From Treponema sp. (GTDB lineage: Bacteria; Spirochaetota; Spirochaetia; Treponematales; Breznakiellaceae): 32,646 nt of DNA. The stretch is taken from the NCBI GenBank assembly GCA_012517385.1, contig JAAYUZ010000033.1:1-32646 (forward strand), written 5' to 3'. Shown piece by piece: positions 1-8,694 of the stretch. The position numbers were made by a program, and so were the translations under genes. The notes under the pieces are model-generated. The model did no database searches and was not told the origin of the DNA. It saw nothing but the letters and a program-made list of their open reading frames with translations. How positions within the stretch are numbered: position 1 is the stretch's first letter; every line of letters begins with the position of its first letter.

Positions 1-816
1 GGACTGGCTAAGCGGGGCTTGGCGGTAATCAGAAAACACGGTGAAAAAGAAGCCCTTTCTGCATGGCTTGAATCGGGATCTCTAAAAAAACTATTTCCGC
101 CCCTGCCTCCGGTGCCGCGAAGCCTGCTTTCAGGAATTCAGATAACCCTTGGAGTTATATCAGTCTTTGCTTTGACTATTGCTTTGGGAATATATACCAA
201 GGTTCTGCCTAATCCTTTTTCCCGCCTATCAAAACAGATGCGGCCGGGGCTGGAAAGCCTTATCTTAAATGAATCGGAACTGAAAGCTCCCGTTAAAACC
301 ACAGGCTCCTTCAGGTATGTGCTTACCCAGGATCAGGTGTTAAAAAGTTATGAACTGGCTAAACGCCGCTTTACTGAGTTCAGGGATGAGGCTGCAAAAG
401 TTGAAATCAATAGAATTTTAGAATCCAACGCATCGGACTCCATAAAGACAAAAGCCAATCTGCTCCTGTCTTATACCGTAATTCCTGGTTTTAATACCTT
501 AAAGGATTTCTATTCCTATATAGAGGTTCAGAAAGACCCCTATTTATACCAAAATGTGGTGGTCCGTTGGAAAGGCATGGCTGCCAATATCCAACAAAGT
601 GACCGATCTGTTAGTTTTGATCTCCTTGTTGGTTATGATCTTAAAACTGTACTTCAGGGTATCGTCCCTGTGGTGCTTCCCTTTGCTGCGACAATCAACC
701 AGGATGCACCGATAGAAGTACTTGGTTCCGTTGTTATTCAGGGAGAGGGCCAGCTTGCCCTCAGGGGGATTGCAATTCATCAGCCGGTAGCCTTACCCAA
801 GGCAGAGGATCAGTAA
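1..816 (+). CDS. Membrane-anchored hypothetical protein, 5' end outside window
   Basis: The reading frame is open from base 1. A TTG at 19 could be called a start, but no ribosome site is visible and the frame has no upstream stop, so this is more likely the C-terminal part of a longer protein. From the TTG the visible part is 265 residues. One hydrophobic segment lies near residues 38-58 ([20 protein letters not shown]), preceded by a basic, proline-rich stretch ([14 protein letters not shown]), so a cytoplasmic N-terminal part is probably anchored by one helix with the rest outside. The following 200 residues contain helical material and then a beta-rich end, and I do not recognise a domain. 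The stop overlaps the start of dtd (TAATG), so the two are probably co-transcribed. No function is assigned. Confidence 0.7.
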   Translation, partial: GLAKRGLAVIRKHGEKEALSAWLESGSLKKLFPPLPPVPRSLLSGIQITLGVISVFALTIALGIYTKVLPNPFSRLSKQMRPGLESLILNESELKAPVKTTGSFRYVLTQDQVLKSYELAKRRFTEFRDEAAKVEINRILESNASDSIKTKANLLLSYTVIPGFNTLKDFYSYIEVQKDPYLYQNVVVRWKGMAANIQQSDRSVSFDLLVGYDLKTVLQGIVPVVLPFAATINQDAPIEVLGSVVIQGEGQLALRGIAIHQPVALPKAEDQ

Positions 817-1265
817 TGAGAGCGGTGGTTCAACGGGTTACAGATGCTTCGGTTACTGTTAATGATACAATTGTGGGAGCCATTCCAAAGGGGCTCCTTG
901 TCTATGTAGGAGTTGCCGCTGAGGATACAGAAAAAGATGCGGAATATCTTGCAGAAAAAGTGGTGGGATTGAGGATTTTCACCGATGAGGAAGACAAGAT
1001 GAATCTATCTGTACAGGATATCGGTGGTGAAATCCTGGTGGTTTCCCAGTTTACCCTCCTGGCGGATGGGCGAAAGGGGCGCCGGCCCTCCTATTCCAAT
1101 GCGGCTGAACCGGAAAAAGCAAACCGTTTATATCTTTATTTTGTTGATGAACTGAAACAACGGGGCTGCAGGGTTGCAACCGGTGTGTTTCAGGCCTCCA
1201 TGAGGGTCCGCTATATCAACGAAGGGCCGGTTACCATCCTCTTAGATTCAACAAAATTGTTTTAA
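816..1265 (+). CDS. dtd: D-aminoacyl-tRNA deacylase
   Basis: 149 residues, the usual length for DTD. The enzyme hydrolyses D-amino acids (and glycine mischarged on tRNA-Ala) from tRNA, a cytoplasmic translation proofreading step. The N-terminus [15 protein letters not shown], the SQFTLLAD motif followed by KGRRPSY, and the C-terminal NEGPVT carrying the family's Gly-cisPro element are all present. The usual GxFGAxM segment reads GVFQASM here, a small departure from consensus. The ATG overlaps the previous stop by one base. The gene ends six bases from the 3' end of the oppositely oriented prs-like gene. Confidence 0.95.
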   Translation: MRAVVQRVTDASVTVNDTIVGAIPKGLLVYVGVAAEDTEKDAEYLAEKVVGLRIFTDEEDKMNLSVQDIGGEILVVSQFTLLADGRKGRRPSYSNAAEPEKANRLYLYFVDELKQRGCRVATGVFQASMRVRYINEGPVTILLDSTKLF

Positions 1266-1271
1266 TCACGG

Positions 1272-2372
1272 CTAAAGTAGCTTGGGCCTCCTGAGGTATT
1301 CTTCCGCATTAAAGGGTTTGAGTAAATTACCCAGGGATTTATCTTCTGCAATGGTGGCAATAATCTGGGCTGAAAGTTCAGTAGAAGGTACGATCTCAAG
1401 ATTTGGTAAATCTTCAAGAAAACATTCAGGACAGAATACCGTATCGGTAACCATGATATGTTTAAGCAGCCCCATTTTGCTTAGTTCTGTTAGCCGATCT
1501 AAGGCGGGAGGAGAAAATACCGCATGTACTGCAAGAAGGTTAATCTCCGCCGGTTCCAGATTCGCCAGGGTTTTTATAAGACTATAGACCGAACCTGCCG
1601 TATCAACCATGTCATCCACAATCCAGAGGGTTTTGCCCTTAATTGGCTCTGCAGAAAGTATATTGATGGACTCAACCGTGTTAACCTTAGAGTAATCCCG
1701 CTGTTTGTGGGCTACTACCAGGGGTGCTCCAAAGGCATTGGCAAAACTACGGGCTAATTTTTCCCCACCCGCATCAACGCTGCAGAAGGCCCATTGGGGT
1801 TTCACCGCCGAATAAAGCTGATCAATAGTTTGAATATAGGTATCACAGAGATGTTGTTTTAGCAGCGTAAGCCCCGGTACATCGTCGATAGCGCATATCG
1901 TTGGGTCTACCATACTCTTAGATTTATCCGAATGGAGTTGATAGGTAATAATGTGCTGAGTTCCCAGCGCTGCAAGGATTTTAAAATGGATCCAGAGGCC
2001 TACCGAATTTCGCCGGGTGGTTCTATCTGAACGGGAACAGGATACATAGGGTTCAAATACAATAATGCGTTCAGCCTGGGACCGTTTCAGGGCATCAACC
2101 GCATGGTAGAGTTCAATTTTTGCTTCCTCTACGGGTATTCCGGCCATATTTCTGGCCGCATTGGCAAAGAGATATACATCCTGACCGCGAAGGGATGAGT
2201 CTACCGATACTTCGAGTTCGCCGTCCGCAAACACCGAAACCTTTAGAGTATCAACCCGGTTGATGTGTCCTGCCTGTTCGGTAAAACTTGGAAAATGAAT
2301 GAGTTTTTGTACAACTTTTTCTGCATATTCCTGCATGGTTCTGGTAGCAACAATGGCGAATGAATTTTGCAT
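1272..2372 (-). CDS. prs: Ribose-phosphate pyrophosphokinase (PRPP synthetase), divergent type
   Basis: 366 residues against about 315 for classical bacterial Prs. The enzyme makes PRPP from ribose 5-phosphate and ATP for nucleotide, His and Trp synthesis. The PRPP-binding loop is clear (IVDDMVDTAGS), as is the phosphoribosyltransferase-like segment around it (CSVDAGGEKLARSFA, AHKQRDYSKVN). The N-terminal half keeps the frame of the family (DGELEVSVDSSLRGQDVYLF, DALKRSQAERIIVFEPY) but the usual Y[FGY]ARQDRK region reads YVSCSRSDRTTRRNS and the DLHxxQIQGFF region reads QLHSDKSKSMVDP. PRPP synthetase is the best call; substrate handling or regulation may differ. The ATG is preceded by TAGGATT. 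It is transcribed divergently from recA across a 117-base gap. Confidence 0.85.
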   Translation of the reverse strand: MQNSFAIVATRTMQEYAEKVVQKLIHFPSFTEQAGHINRVDTLKVSVFADGELEVSVDSSLRGQDVYLFANAARNMAGIPVEEAKIELYHAVDALKRSQAERIIVFEPYVSCSRSDRTTRRNSVGLWIHFKILAALGTQHIITYQLHSDKSKSMVDPTICAIDDVPGLTLLKQHLCDTYIQTIDQLYSAVKPQWAFCSVDAGGEKLARSFANAFGAPLVVAHKQRDYSKVNTVESINILSAEPIKGKTLWIVDDMVDTAGSVYSLIKTLANLEPAEINLLAVHAVFSPPALDRLTELSKMGLLKHIMVTDTVFCPECFLEDLPNLEIVPSTELSAQIIATIAEDKSLGNLLKPFNAEEYLRRPKLL

Positions 2373-2415
2373 AATGTAATCCTACGACGACTTTGAGAAT
2401 CCGTCGAGTCCTTGG

Positions 2416-2444
2416 TTGATAGAATTACAAATTTTGTGTACTGT
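2416..2444 (+). promoter_or_regulatory. Candidate sigma-70 promoter for the recA operon
   Basis: In the 117-base gap between the divergent prs and recA genes, TTGATA at 2416-2421 matches the -35 consensus at 5 of 6 positions. TACTGT lies 17 bases downstream (2439-2444) as a weak -10 (3 of 6). A perfect short inverted repeat, ACAAA-T-TTTGT, fills part of the spacer (2427-2437). No standard LexA-type SOS box was seen. Confidence 0.35.
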
Positions 2445-2489
2445 TAAAGCAGAAAGCTTAAAAAGCCGGTACTATGAGGGGAGGCTAAG

Positions 2490-3803
2490 GTGGCAAAGGT
2501 AGCAGAAAATTCTGGAAATCCGGATCAGCGGGTAAGTACTGAGGAAAAATTAAAGGCCCTGGAAGTTGCCCGTCTGCAGATCGAAAAGCAATTTGGTGCG
2601 GGCTCCCTTATGAAACTGGGGACCCATGTTAATGCAGCGGGGATAGAGATTATCCCCAGCGGTTCAATTTTATTAGATGAAGCCCTTGGCATCGGAGGGT
2701 ATCCCCGGGGCAGAATTATTGAAATTTACGGCCCGGAATCCTCCGGTAAAACGACCTTAGCCCTGCATGCCATTGCAGAAGCCCAGAAACGGGGCGGAAT
2801 CGCTGCCTTTATTGATGCCGAACATGCCCTTGACCCGGTGTATGCAAAGAATTTAGGGGTTAATATTGATGAACTCTGGGTCTCCCAGCCCGACACGGGG
2901 GAACAAGCCCTGGAAATTGCCGAAAGCCTTGTACGTTCCGGCGCGGTGGATGTGATCGTTGTTGACTCTGTAGCAGCCCTGACACCCCAGGCTGAAATTG
3001 AGGGCGAAATGGGAGACGCCCATGTGGGACTTCAGGCAAGGCTCATGAGCCAGGCCCTGCGGAAATTAACCGCAACTATAGGAAAATCCAGGACCATACT
3101 TATTTTCATCAACCAGATCCGTATGAAGATTGGTGTCATGTTTGGAAATCCGGAAACCACCACTGGCGGAAATGCCCTGAAATTTTATGCATCGGTCCGG
3201 CTCGAGGTTCGTAAGATGGAAACAATAGAGAAGGGCGAGGCCGATGCGGTGGGCAACAAGGTGCGGGTAAAGGTTGTTAAAAACAAGGTGGCGCCTCCGT
3301 TCCGAAAAGCCGAATTGGATATCATGTTTGGCAAGGGAGTCTCTGCGGTGAGCAGCATCCTTGACGCTGCGGTGAAGTATGAAATCATCGATAAAAAAGG
3401 CGCCTGGTATGCCTATGGAGAAGAAAAAATCGGGCAGGGCAGGGACAATGCCCGGGATTTCCTCGAAAATAATCCTGCTTTAACTGCGGAGATTGAAAAG
3501 AAACTCAGGGCTATCATGTTTCCCGGTATGAGGGAGCCTGAGATAATTTCACAGCCTGCGGCTACTTCCGGGCCGAGCACTCAGATGCCGGAAGGGCTTG
3601 CTCAGGGTACAAAAGCGGCTGGTATTGCAGCAAAACAGCAAAATCCGCAGGCTGCAGCTGCAGCATCTTCGCCTGCAGGAACTTCGACCGTTGGCTCCCG
3701 CCCAGGGACTGTCTCCGCAGCTGGCCCCCGGTCAGGGACAACCTCCGCAGCGGTTCCCAAGCCTGCAACGACAAAGTCAGCAGAAGATGACGAACTCTTC
3801 TAA
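2490..3803 (+). CDS. recA: Recombinase RecA with extended repeat-containing C-terminal tail
   Basis: 437 residues versus about 350 in most bacteria. RecA forms ATP-dependent filaments on single-stranded DNA, driving strand exchange and DNA repair. Walker A is GPESSGKTT at residues 81-89, Walker B is in [12 protein letters not shown], and the DNA-binding L1 ([20 protein letters not shown]) and L2 ([17 protein letters not shown]) loops are intact. The GTG start at 2490 is chosen because a strong GAGGGGAGG lies just upstream. The core ends near residue 350. The rest is an Ala/Ser/Thr/Pro/Gln-rich tail with three degenerate 10-residue repeats (402-431) and the usual acidic end EDDELF. The last 17 bases overlap folK, so recA probably heads a long operon. 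Confidence 0.98.
   Translation: MAKVAENSGNPDQRVSTEEKLKALEVARLQIEKQFGAGSLMKLGTHVNAAGIEIIPSGSILLDEALGIGGYPRGRIIEIYGPESSGKTTLALHAIAEAQKRGGIAAFIDAEHALDPVYAKNLGVNIDELWVSQPDTGEQALEIAESLVRSGAVDVIVVDSVAALTPQAEIEGEMGDAHVGLQARLMSQALRKLTATIGKSRTILIFINQIRMKIGVMFGNPETTTGGNALKFYASVRLEVRKMETIEKGEADAVGNKVRVKVVKNKVAPPFRKAELDIMFGKGVSAVSSILDAAVKYEIIDKKGAWYAYGEEKIGQGRDNARDFLENNPALTAEIEKKLRAIMFPGMREPEIISQPAATSGPSTQMPEGLAQGTKAAGIAAKQQNPQAAAAASSPAGTSTVGSRPGTVSAAGPRSGTTSAAVPKPATTKSAEDDELF
3693..3782 (+). repeat. 30-base tandem repeat within the recA 3' end
   Basis: Two adjacent 30-base units at 3693-3722 and 3723-3752 match at 23 of 30 positions by eye, and a third, weaker unit follows to 3782. They encode [20 protein letters not shown] and [10 protein letters not shown] (RecA residues 402-431). 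Length variation in multiples of 30 bases would keep the frame. Confidence 0.7.
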
Positions 3804-4305
3804 TCCGGTGGTGCTCGGCCTCGGTTCCAATCGGGGCGATAGCAGAACTATTCTGCAAAAGGCTATCGCCGATCTTGGTACGGTGCTGCAAAAAGGCCGA
3901 GCATCCCGGATCTTTATCAGTGAACCCCGCTATGTGGTGGATCAACCCGTATTCTATAATTGTGCAGTTTCTGGCCTGTTCGACGGAAAACCACTGGAAC
4001 TTTTAGCGAAAATTCAAGAGATTGAAACTCATTATGGCCGTAATCGGAGCCTTGAACGAAAGAAGGGAGAGCGAACCCTGGATATCGATATCCTCATCAT
4101 GGGCAATGCAATCATAGAAGAACCGCCCTCGCTCATAGTTCCCCATCCGCTGCTTACAGAACGTAAATTTGCACTTCTACCATTGCTCGAACTTGAACCG
4201 CAGCAACGGGATCCCCGAAGCGGTGAACACTACTGGAAAATCTATGAAAGCCTGGAAGCCCAGGGTATTTACTATGCTGATTTTGATGACTATAATCAGC
4301 GGTAA
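3787..4305 (+). CDS. folK: 2-amino-4-hydroxy-6-hydroxymethyldihydropteridine pyrophosphokinase
   Basis: 172 residues, near the usual 160 of HPPK. It transfers pyrophosphate from ATP to 6-hydroxymethyl-dihydropterin in folate synthesis, in the cytoplasm. The N-terminal LGLGSNRGD, the signature [13 protein letters not shown] and the C-terminal [18 protein letters not shown] are diagnostic. The frame stays open upstream to 3598 inside recA, but homology starts just after the ATG at 3787, which I chose as the start. It overlaps recA by 17 bases with only a weak AGAAG upstream, so translation is probably coupled to recA. The family signature usually begins with GPR before LDLDIL; here it is [10 protein letters not shown]. 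folB and folP are not in the window. Confidence 0.93.
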   Translation: MTNSSNPVVLGLGSNRGDSRTILQKAIADLGTVLQKGRASRIFISEPRYVVDQPVFYNCAVSGLFDGKPLELLAKIQEIETHYGRNRSLERKKGERTLDIDILIMGNAIIEEPPSLIVPHPLLTERKFALLPLLELEPQQRDPRSGEHYWKIYESLEAQGIYYADFDDYNQR

Positions 4306-5060
4306 TGGAAGAACTCAACCAAAACACCGCTTATCAATTTAGACTACAGCAATTCGAAGGCCCTCTGGACCTCCTGCTGTTTTTAATTAAAAAAAATGAG
4401 GTCAATATTTATGATATCCCGGTTGCCGAGATAACGGAACAATACCTGGAATATCTTACCTATGCCACAGAACTTGATCTGGAAAATTTAACCGAATTTC
4501 ATTTAATGGCCGCCAATCTTCTCTATATAAAGTCCAGAATGCTGCTGCCGGTTGAAATAGAGGCGGATGATGATATCGAAGATCCCCGACAGGAACTGGT
4601 GGACAAGCTTATTGAATACCAGAAATTTAAAAAACTATCCGAACTGATGGAAGAGAAGGAACTGGAAGCTGAATGGGTCATAGAACGTAAAAAGCTTCAG
4701 CGGGCCCTTCCCTTTGCGGACGAAGAACTCTGGGAAAAGGTCGATGTCTGGGACCTCTTAAAAACCTTTTCCAGCCTCATGACTAACCTGACCAGTGAAC
4801 GGATAATCGATCTGTTTGAAGAAGTTACGGTTAATGAAAAAATGGCACTCATGACCGAACTATTGGAGACCAAAGGCCAGTGCAATTTTACCGATCTGGT
4901 TGTTCGAAGCGGTTCGGTAATGGACATAGTCTGTGCCTTCCTTGCCATTCTGGAAGCAGTTAAATTCAGAATGGTTTCTATATATCAAAACAAGATGTTT
5001 GGAGATATCATTATAAAACCCTATGAAAAGGTAAGTGTCGATGGAACCACAGTTGGATAA
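4305..5060 (+). CDS. scpA: Segregation and condensation protein A
   Basis: 251 residues, the normal size for this kleisin. ScpA bridges the SMC dimer and, with ScpB, forms the condensin that compacts and segregates the chromosome. The N-terminal FEGPLDLLLFLIKKNEVNIY, the AANLLYIKSRMLLP segment and the C-terminal winged-helix region (VVRSGSVMDIVCAFLAILEAVK) match the family. Its ATG overlaps the folK stop (TAATG), and its 3' end overlaps scpB by about 20 bases. This fits tight translational coupling of the two subunits. The smc gene is not in this window. Confidence 0.96.
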   Translation: MEELNQNTAYQFRLQQFEGPLDLLLFLIKKNEVNIYDIPVAEITEQYLEYLTYATELDLENLTEFHLMAANLLYIKSRMLLPVEIEADDDIEDPRQELVDKLIEYQKFKKLSELMEEKELEAEWVIERKKLQRALPFADEELWEKVDVWDLLKTFSSLMTNLTSERIIDLFEEVTVNEKMALMTELLETKGQCNFTDLVVRSGSVMDIVCAFLAILEAVKFRMVSIYQNKMFGDIIIKPYEKVSVDGTTVG

Positions 5061-5586
5061 GGAAACAGCCCTGATAGAAGCGATCCTGTACCTGGAAAAC
5101 GAACCTATCGAAGAATCATCCCTGGTACGCATTTCCGGCCTCTCAAAAGAGGTGGTAGAACGGGCGCTTGAACTATTACAGGAACGGTATAATCGCAGCG
5201 ATAGCGGAGTGGAGCTATCAAGGATTGGAGGCGGGGTACTCATTGCCCCTAAAAAGGAATACTGGGATCTGCTCCGGGACCGGTACGGCAAAAAAAATGA
5301 ATCAAAACTGTCTAAGGCCGCCCTGGAGACCCTTTCTATCATAGCCTATTCACAGCCCATTACTCGGGGCGAGATTGAAGCCATCCGGGGAGTCTCCGCA
5401 GACACCATGATCCGCCTGCTGCTGGATCGGGGCCTCATTAAAGAGGTTGGAAAAAAGGATATACCCGGGAAGCCCATCCAGTATGGTACTACGAAGGAAT
5501 TTCTTAAATTCTTCAGACTAGAAAGTATTGCAGATTTGCCCAAACTTGATGAAAGTGAACGGGATCGGTTTGAACTCAATGGATAA
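5041..5586 (+). CDS. scpB: Segregation and condensation protein B
   Basis: 181 residues. ScpB dimers of winged-helix domains bind ScpA in the SMC condensin. The signature ALETLSIIAYSQPITRGEIEAIRGVS followed by IRLLLDRGLIKEVGKKDIPGKPIQYGTT is clear. Two starts are possible: GTG at 5035 and ATG at 5041. AAGG at 5028-5031 is nine bases from the ATG but only three from the GTG, so I prefer 5041. The gene overlaps scpA upstream by 20 bases and the pseudouridine synthase downstream by eight. Confidence 0.95.
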   Translation: MEPQLDKETALIEAILYLENEPIEESSLVRISGLSKEVVERALELLQERYNRSDSGVELSRIGGGVLIAPKKEYWDLLRDRYGKKNESKLSKAALETLSIIAYSQPITRGEIEAIRGVSADTMIRLLLDRGLIKEVGKKDIPGKPIQYGTTKEFLKFFRLESIADLPKLDESERDRFELNG

Positions 5587-6331
5587 TGAAATTCGGCTTC
5601 AGGTATATTTAGCCCATTGCGGAGTGGCGAGCCGGCGGGCATCTGAAGAACTTATTCTCGCCGGCAGGGTCTCTGTGAATGGGCTAGTGGCCTCTACCCT
5701 TGGAACCAAGGTACGGGAGACAGATCTCATCCTCGTAGATGGAAAACCGGTCCGGCTGGAACAAAAAAAACGTTATATTGCCCTTAATAAACCTGCGGGT
5801 TACATCTGCAGCGCTAAAGATCCCCAGGGGCGTCCTTTAGCCCAGGACTTGCTTCCCAAGAACATTACCGAACGGGTGTATACTATCGGCCGCCTCGATT
5901 TTCGTTCCTCTGGGCTTATTCTTTTTACAAATGATGGCGACTTTGCCGCCGCCCTGGGGCACCCTTCTGCAGATCTTGAAAAGGAATACCTGGTGGAGTC
6001 CACCGTTCCAGTCCCTGATGCAATGCTTGATGCCTTCTTGAGGGGAGTAGAAATTGAGGGGGAACTCTACAAATGCGCTACTATAGAACGGTTGGGGAAA
6101 AAATCTGTTAAGGTAGTTCTAATAGAAGGAAAAAACAGAGAGATTCGGCGGGTATTCTCCCATTTTCATTTGCACCCAGAGAAATTACAACGGATCCGTA
6201 TAGGTCCCTTGTTACTTGGTGATCTGGCGGAAGGTAAAAGCAGGGCTCTGACTGAGGGGGAACTGCAATCATTTCAAACGTACATTGATGCCTACAGAAA
6301 AAGGAGAAAATCCAATGGTTATAGCAATTGA
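5579..6331 (+). CDS. rluB: 23S rRNA pseudouridine synthase, RluB/RsuA family
   Basis: 250 residues. It isomerises a specific uridine in rRNA to pseudouridine. An S4 RNA-binding domain comes first (LQVYLAHCGVASRRASEELI followed by AGRVSVNG), then the catalytic domain with RYIALNKPAGYICS, the active-site motif GRLDFRSSGLILFTNDGDFA containing the catalytic Asp, and EGKNREIRRVF. The frame is open upstream to 5528, but the ATG at 5579 sits exactly where the S4 domain begins, eight bases inside scpB. An rluB next to scpAB is a common arrangement in bacteria, which favours RluB (U2605-type) over RsuA; the exact site is inferred. Confidence 0.9.
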   Translation: MDNEIRLQVYLAHCGVASRRASEELILAGRVSVNGLVASTLGTKVRETDLILVDGKPVRLEQKKRYIALNKPAGYICSAKDPQGRPLAQDLLPKNITERVYTIGRLDFRSSGLILFTNDGDFAAALGHPSADLEKEYLVESTVPVPDAMLDAFLRGVEIEGELYKCATIERLGKKSVKVVLIEGKNREIRRVFSHFHLHPEKLQRIRIGPLLLGDLAEGKSRALTEGELQSFQTYIDAYRKRRKSNGYSN

Positions 6332-6947
6332 TGGCCCCGCAGGATCCGGTAAAAGTACCATTGCACGCCTTCTAGCTGAACGATTAGGCTTTATTTATAT
6401 CAATTCGGGAAATCTCTACCGAGCTATTACCCTCCGTTGTCTGCGAAAGCATATTAGTCCCATAGATCCGGAAAAAGCCCTTGCCTGTGCACGGGAAGCG
6501 GTTATAGATTATCAGGGTCAGCAGGTTAGTTTAGATGGAGAAGTGGTAGAAGATCTGCTTCATAGTGATGAAATAGATGCCTGGGTGGCCCAACTCTCGG
6601 CAATTGTTCCGATTCGGCATGTGGTTAATGATCTGATACGTAAAATTGCCCAGGGAAAAAACGTCGTAGTCGAGGGCCGGGATATAACTACCGTGGTTTT
6701 CCCCGATGCAGAATACCGGTTTTTTCTGGATGCCAGCCCTGAATCTCGGGCTCGAAGGCGATTTATGCAGGGAGTCTCCAAACTCAGCCTGGAGGAGATT
6801 GCAGAGGGTATCCGTAAACGGGATGAAATTGACCGTAATAAAGCAGAAGGGAGCCTTAAAATTGCCGATGGAGTGGTCTATTTGGACACATCGGACTTGA
6901 CCATTGAGCAAGTTTATGACAGATTGATAGAGAAAATTCAGTTATAA
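6315..6947 (+). CDS. cmk: Cytidylate kinase
   Basis: 210 residues, slightly shorter than most CMKs. It phosphorylates CMP and dCMP with ATP. The P-loop GPAGSGKST is at the N-terminus, and GRD-containing VVEGRDITTVVFPDAEYRFF and SRARRRFMQG follow. The ATG at 6315 is chosen because AAGGAG lies eight bases upstream (6301-6306); a longer frame from 6285 adds only residues with no homology. Two departures from consensus are visible: NSGNLYRA where most have DTGxMYRA, and GRDITT where most have GRDIGT. The gene overlaps the pseudouridine synthase by 17 bases and precedes rpsA by nine, a classic cmk-rpsA pair. Confidence 0.95.
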   Translation: MVIAIDGPAGSGKSTIARLLAERLGFIYINSGNLYRAITLRCLRKHISPIDPEKALACAREAVIDYQGQQVSLDGEVVEDLLHSDEIDAWVAQLSAIVPIRHVVNDLIRKIAQGKNVVVEGRDITTVVFPDAEYRFFLDASPESRARRRFMQGVSKLSLEEIAEGIRKRDEIDRNKAEGSLKIADGVVYLDTSDLTIEQVYDRLIEKIQL

Positions 6948-6956
6948 GGATCAATT

Positions 6957-8676
6957 ATGGATCAGATGGAAGTGGGAATGGATGAGTCTAAAAACTCCGC
7001 GGACAACATCCAGACACAATTACAGGAAGAGTATCTTAAATCCCTCGAACAACTTGAAGAGGGCCAGCTTGTCGACGGGTATGTCATTCAGGTAACCCAA
7101 GACCAGGTATTCGTCGATGTAGGCTACAAGTCGGAGGGAAAGATCCCAATAGCGGAGTTCACCGAAGTCCCGAAGGTTGGGGATACCGTTTCTGTCGTGC
7201 TTATAACCAAAGAAAACAAGCATGGCGAAGTTATTGTGTCCAAACAGAAAGCCGATATTAAGGTTTTCTGGAAAAATCTCAGGCAGGCTTTCCAGGATCA
7301 TGTTCCTGTGGAAGGGGTTATCGAAAAAGTAGTAAAAGGCGGCTATGAAGTCAATCTAGGCGCTGGAGTAAAAGCCTTCCTCCCTATCAGCCAGGCCGAT
7401 GCTAATAAGGTTGATAAGCCAGAAAAACTTCTTGGTGTAAAGTCTAAATTCTATGTAGAACGGCTCTATTCGGACGGCAAGGTTAATATCGTAGTTAACC
7501 GCCGTAAGTGGATGGAAGAAGAGGTTGAATCCCGCCGGCAGGCCTTTTTTTGCCAATACTCAGATTGGGGATGAGGTTGTTGGAACGGTTAAGAGCTTCA
7601 CTTCCTTTGGTGCCTTCATCGATCTGGGTGGTTTTGATGGACTCCTGCATATCAACGATATGAGTTGGGGTCATGTAACTCGGCCAAAGGATTTTGTAAA
7701 GAAGGGACAGGAGATCCGGCTTAAGGTGATCCGTATCGATCCTGCTGAAAAGCGGATCAATCTATCATTAAAACATTTTACCGATGATCCCTGGGTACAT
7801 TTTGAAGATAAATATCATGTAAATGATATTGTTAAGGGCAAGGTGACAAAACTCACCGATTTTGGTGCCTTCATCGAACTCGAAGAAGGAATTGAAGGAC
7901 TTGCCCATATATCAGAATTCTCCTGTGTGAAGAAGATTCAGAAGCCTGAAGAGGTTCTTAAAATTGGTGATGAAGTCGAATGCATGATCCTCGGTTATGA
8001 TCTCCAGGCTGGTCGGGTGTCACTTGGTCTAAAGCAGGTCACACAAAATCCCTGGGAAACAATTACTGAAAAGTATCCAGTTGGTACCAGACTTACCCGT
8101 AAGGTCGTGAAGTTAACCAATGCGGGAGCCTTTATCCAGTTGGAAGAAGGGATCGATGGTTTCCTTCATGTGGATGACCTGTCCTGGACCAAAAAGGTAA
8201 AACATCCCGGAAGCGAACTGCAGGTTGGACAGGAAGTTGAAGTGATGGTTATTTCCTGTGAACCTGAAAACCGCAGCATCCGTCTTGGTATTAAGCAGCT
8301 TTCCGAAGATCCTTGGACATCATTTGCTGCCGCATACAAGGTTGGGTCTCCGATTGAGGGTGAAGTGACTTCCGTAACTGATTTCGGTGTATTTGTCCGG
8401 GTTGCCGGAGGCATCGAAGGTCTTATTCACAAATCAAACCTGACCGAAAATCGGGAAGAAGATCCTGAAGAGGCACTTAAGAAGTACAAGGTTGGGGATA
8501 AGATTAAGGCCGTAGTTCTTGAACTGCAGCCTGAGAAACAGAAGGTAGCCTTCTCTATTCGGGACTATCAGAAGAAAGTTCAGCGGGAGGCAATATCCCT
8601 GTATATGGCCGAAGAAGAGACTAACGAATCTACCTTTACCCTTGGAGATATGTTAAAATCCAGGGATTCCAAATAA
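6957..8676 (+). CDS. rpsA: 30S ribosomal protein S1, interrupted by a one-base frameshift
   Basis: S1 binds mRNA on the 30S subunit and helps initiation. The ATG at 6957 has AAGGA six bases upstream. The first frame carries two S1 domains (starting at GQLVDGYVIQV and VPVEGVIEKVV) and runs to a TGA at 7572-7574. The second frame carries four more (GDEVVGTVKSF, NDIVKGKVTKL, GTRLTRKVVKL, GSPIEGEVTSV) and ends at 8676. Removing one T from the seven-T run at 7545-7551 joins them as RRQAFFANTQIGDE, a 572-residue protein with the full six domains. The second frame has no good start of its own; a TTG at 7525 abuts its SD-like bases. A sequencing error, a real mutation, +1 frameshifting or polymerase slippage are all possible. 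Both halves look well conserved, so I do not treat it as decayed. Confidence 0.9.
7545..7551 (+). other. T7 homopolymer at the rpsA frame change
   Basis: Seven consecutive T residues encode Phe-Phe in the first rpsA frame, which then goes out of frame and stops 21 bases later. Six T residues would keep the S1 frame open. An SD-like GAAGAGG lies at 7518-7524, about 20 bases upstream, farther than in known stimulated frameshift sites. Confidence 0.85.
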
Positions 8677-8694
8677 GGTAATGAGCCAAAGGAC

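Noticed and set aside
3693-3782. CRISPR-like array
   Set aside because: The units are adjacent 30-base coding repeats within recA with no spacers.
3562-3945. 127-codon minus-strand frame across the recA/folK junction
   Set aside because: It lies opposite the recA repeat tail and the folK start, both clearly coding, and shows no ribosome site or domain.
7545-7551. Programmed -1 ribosomal frameshift in rpsA
   Set aside because: The required change is +1 (or loss of one base); a -1 shift does not enter the downstream S1 frame.
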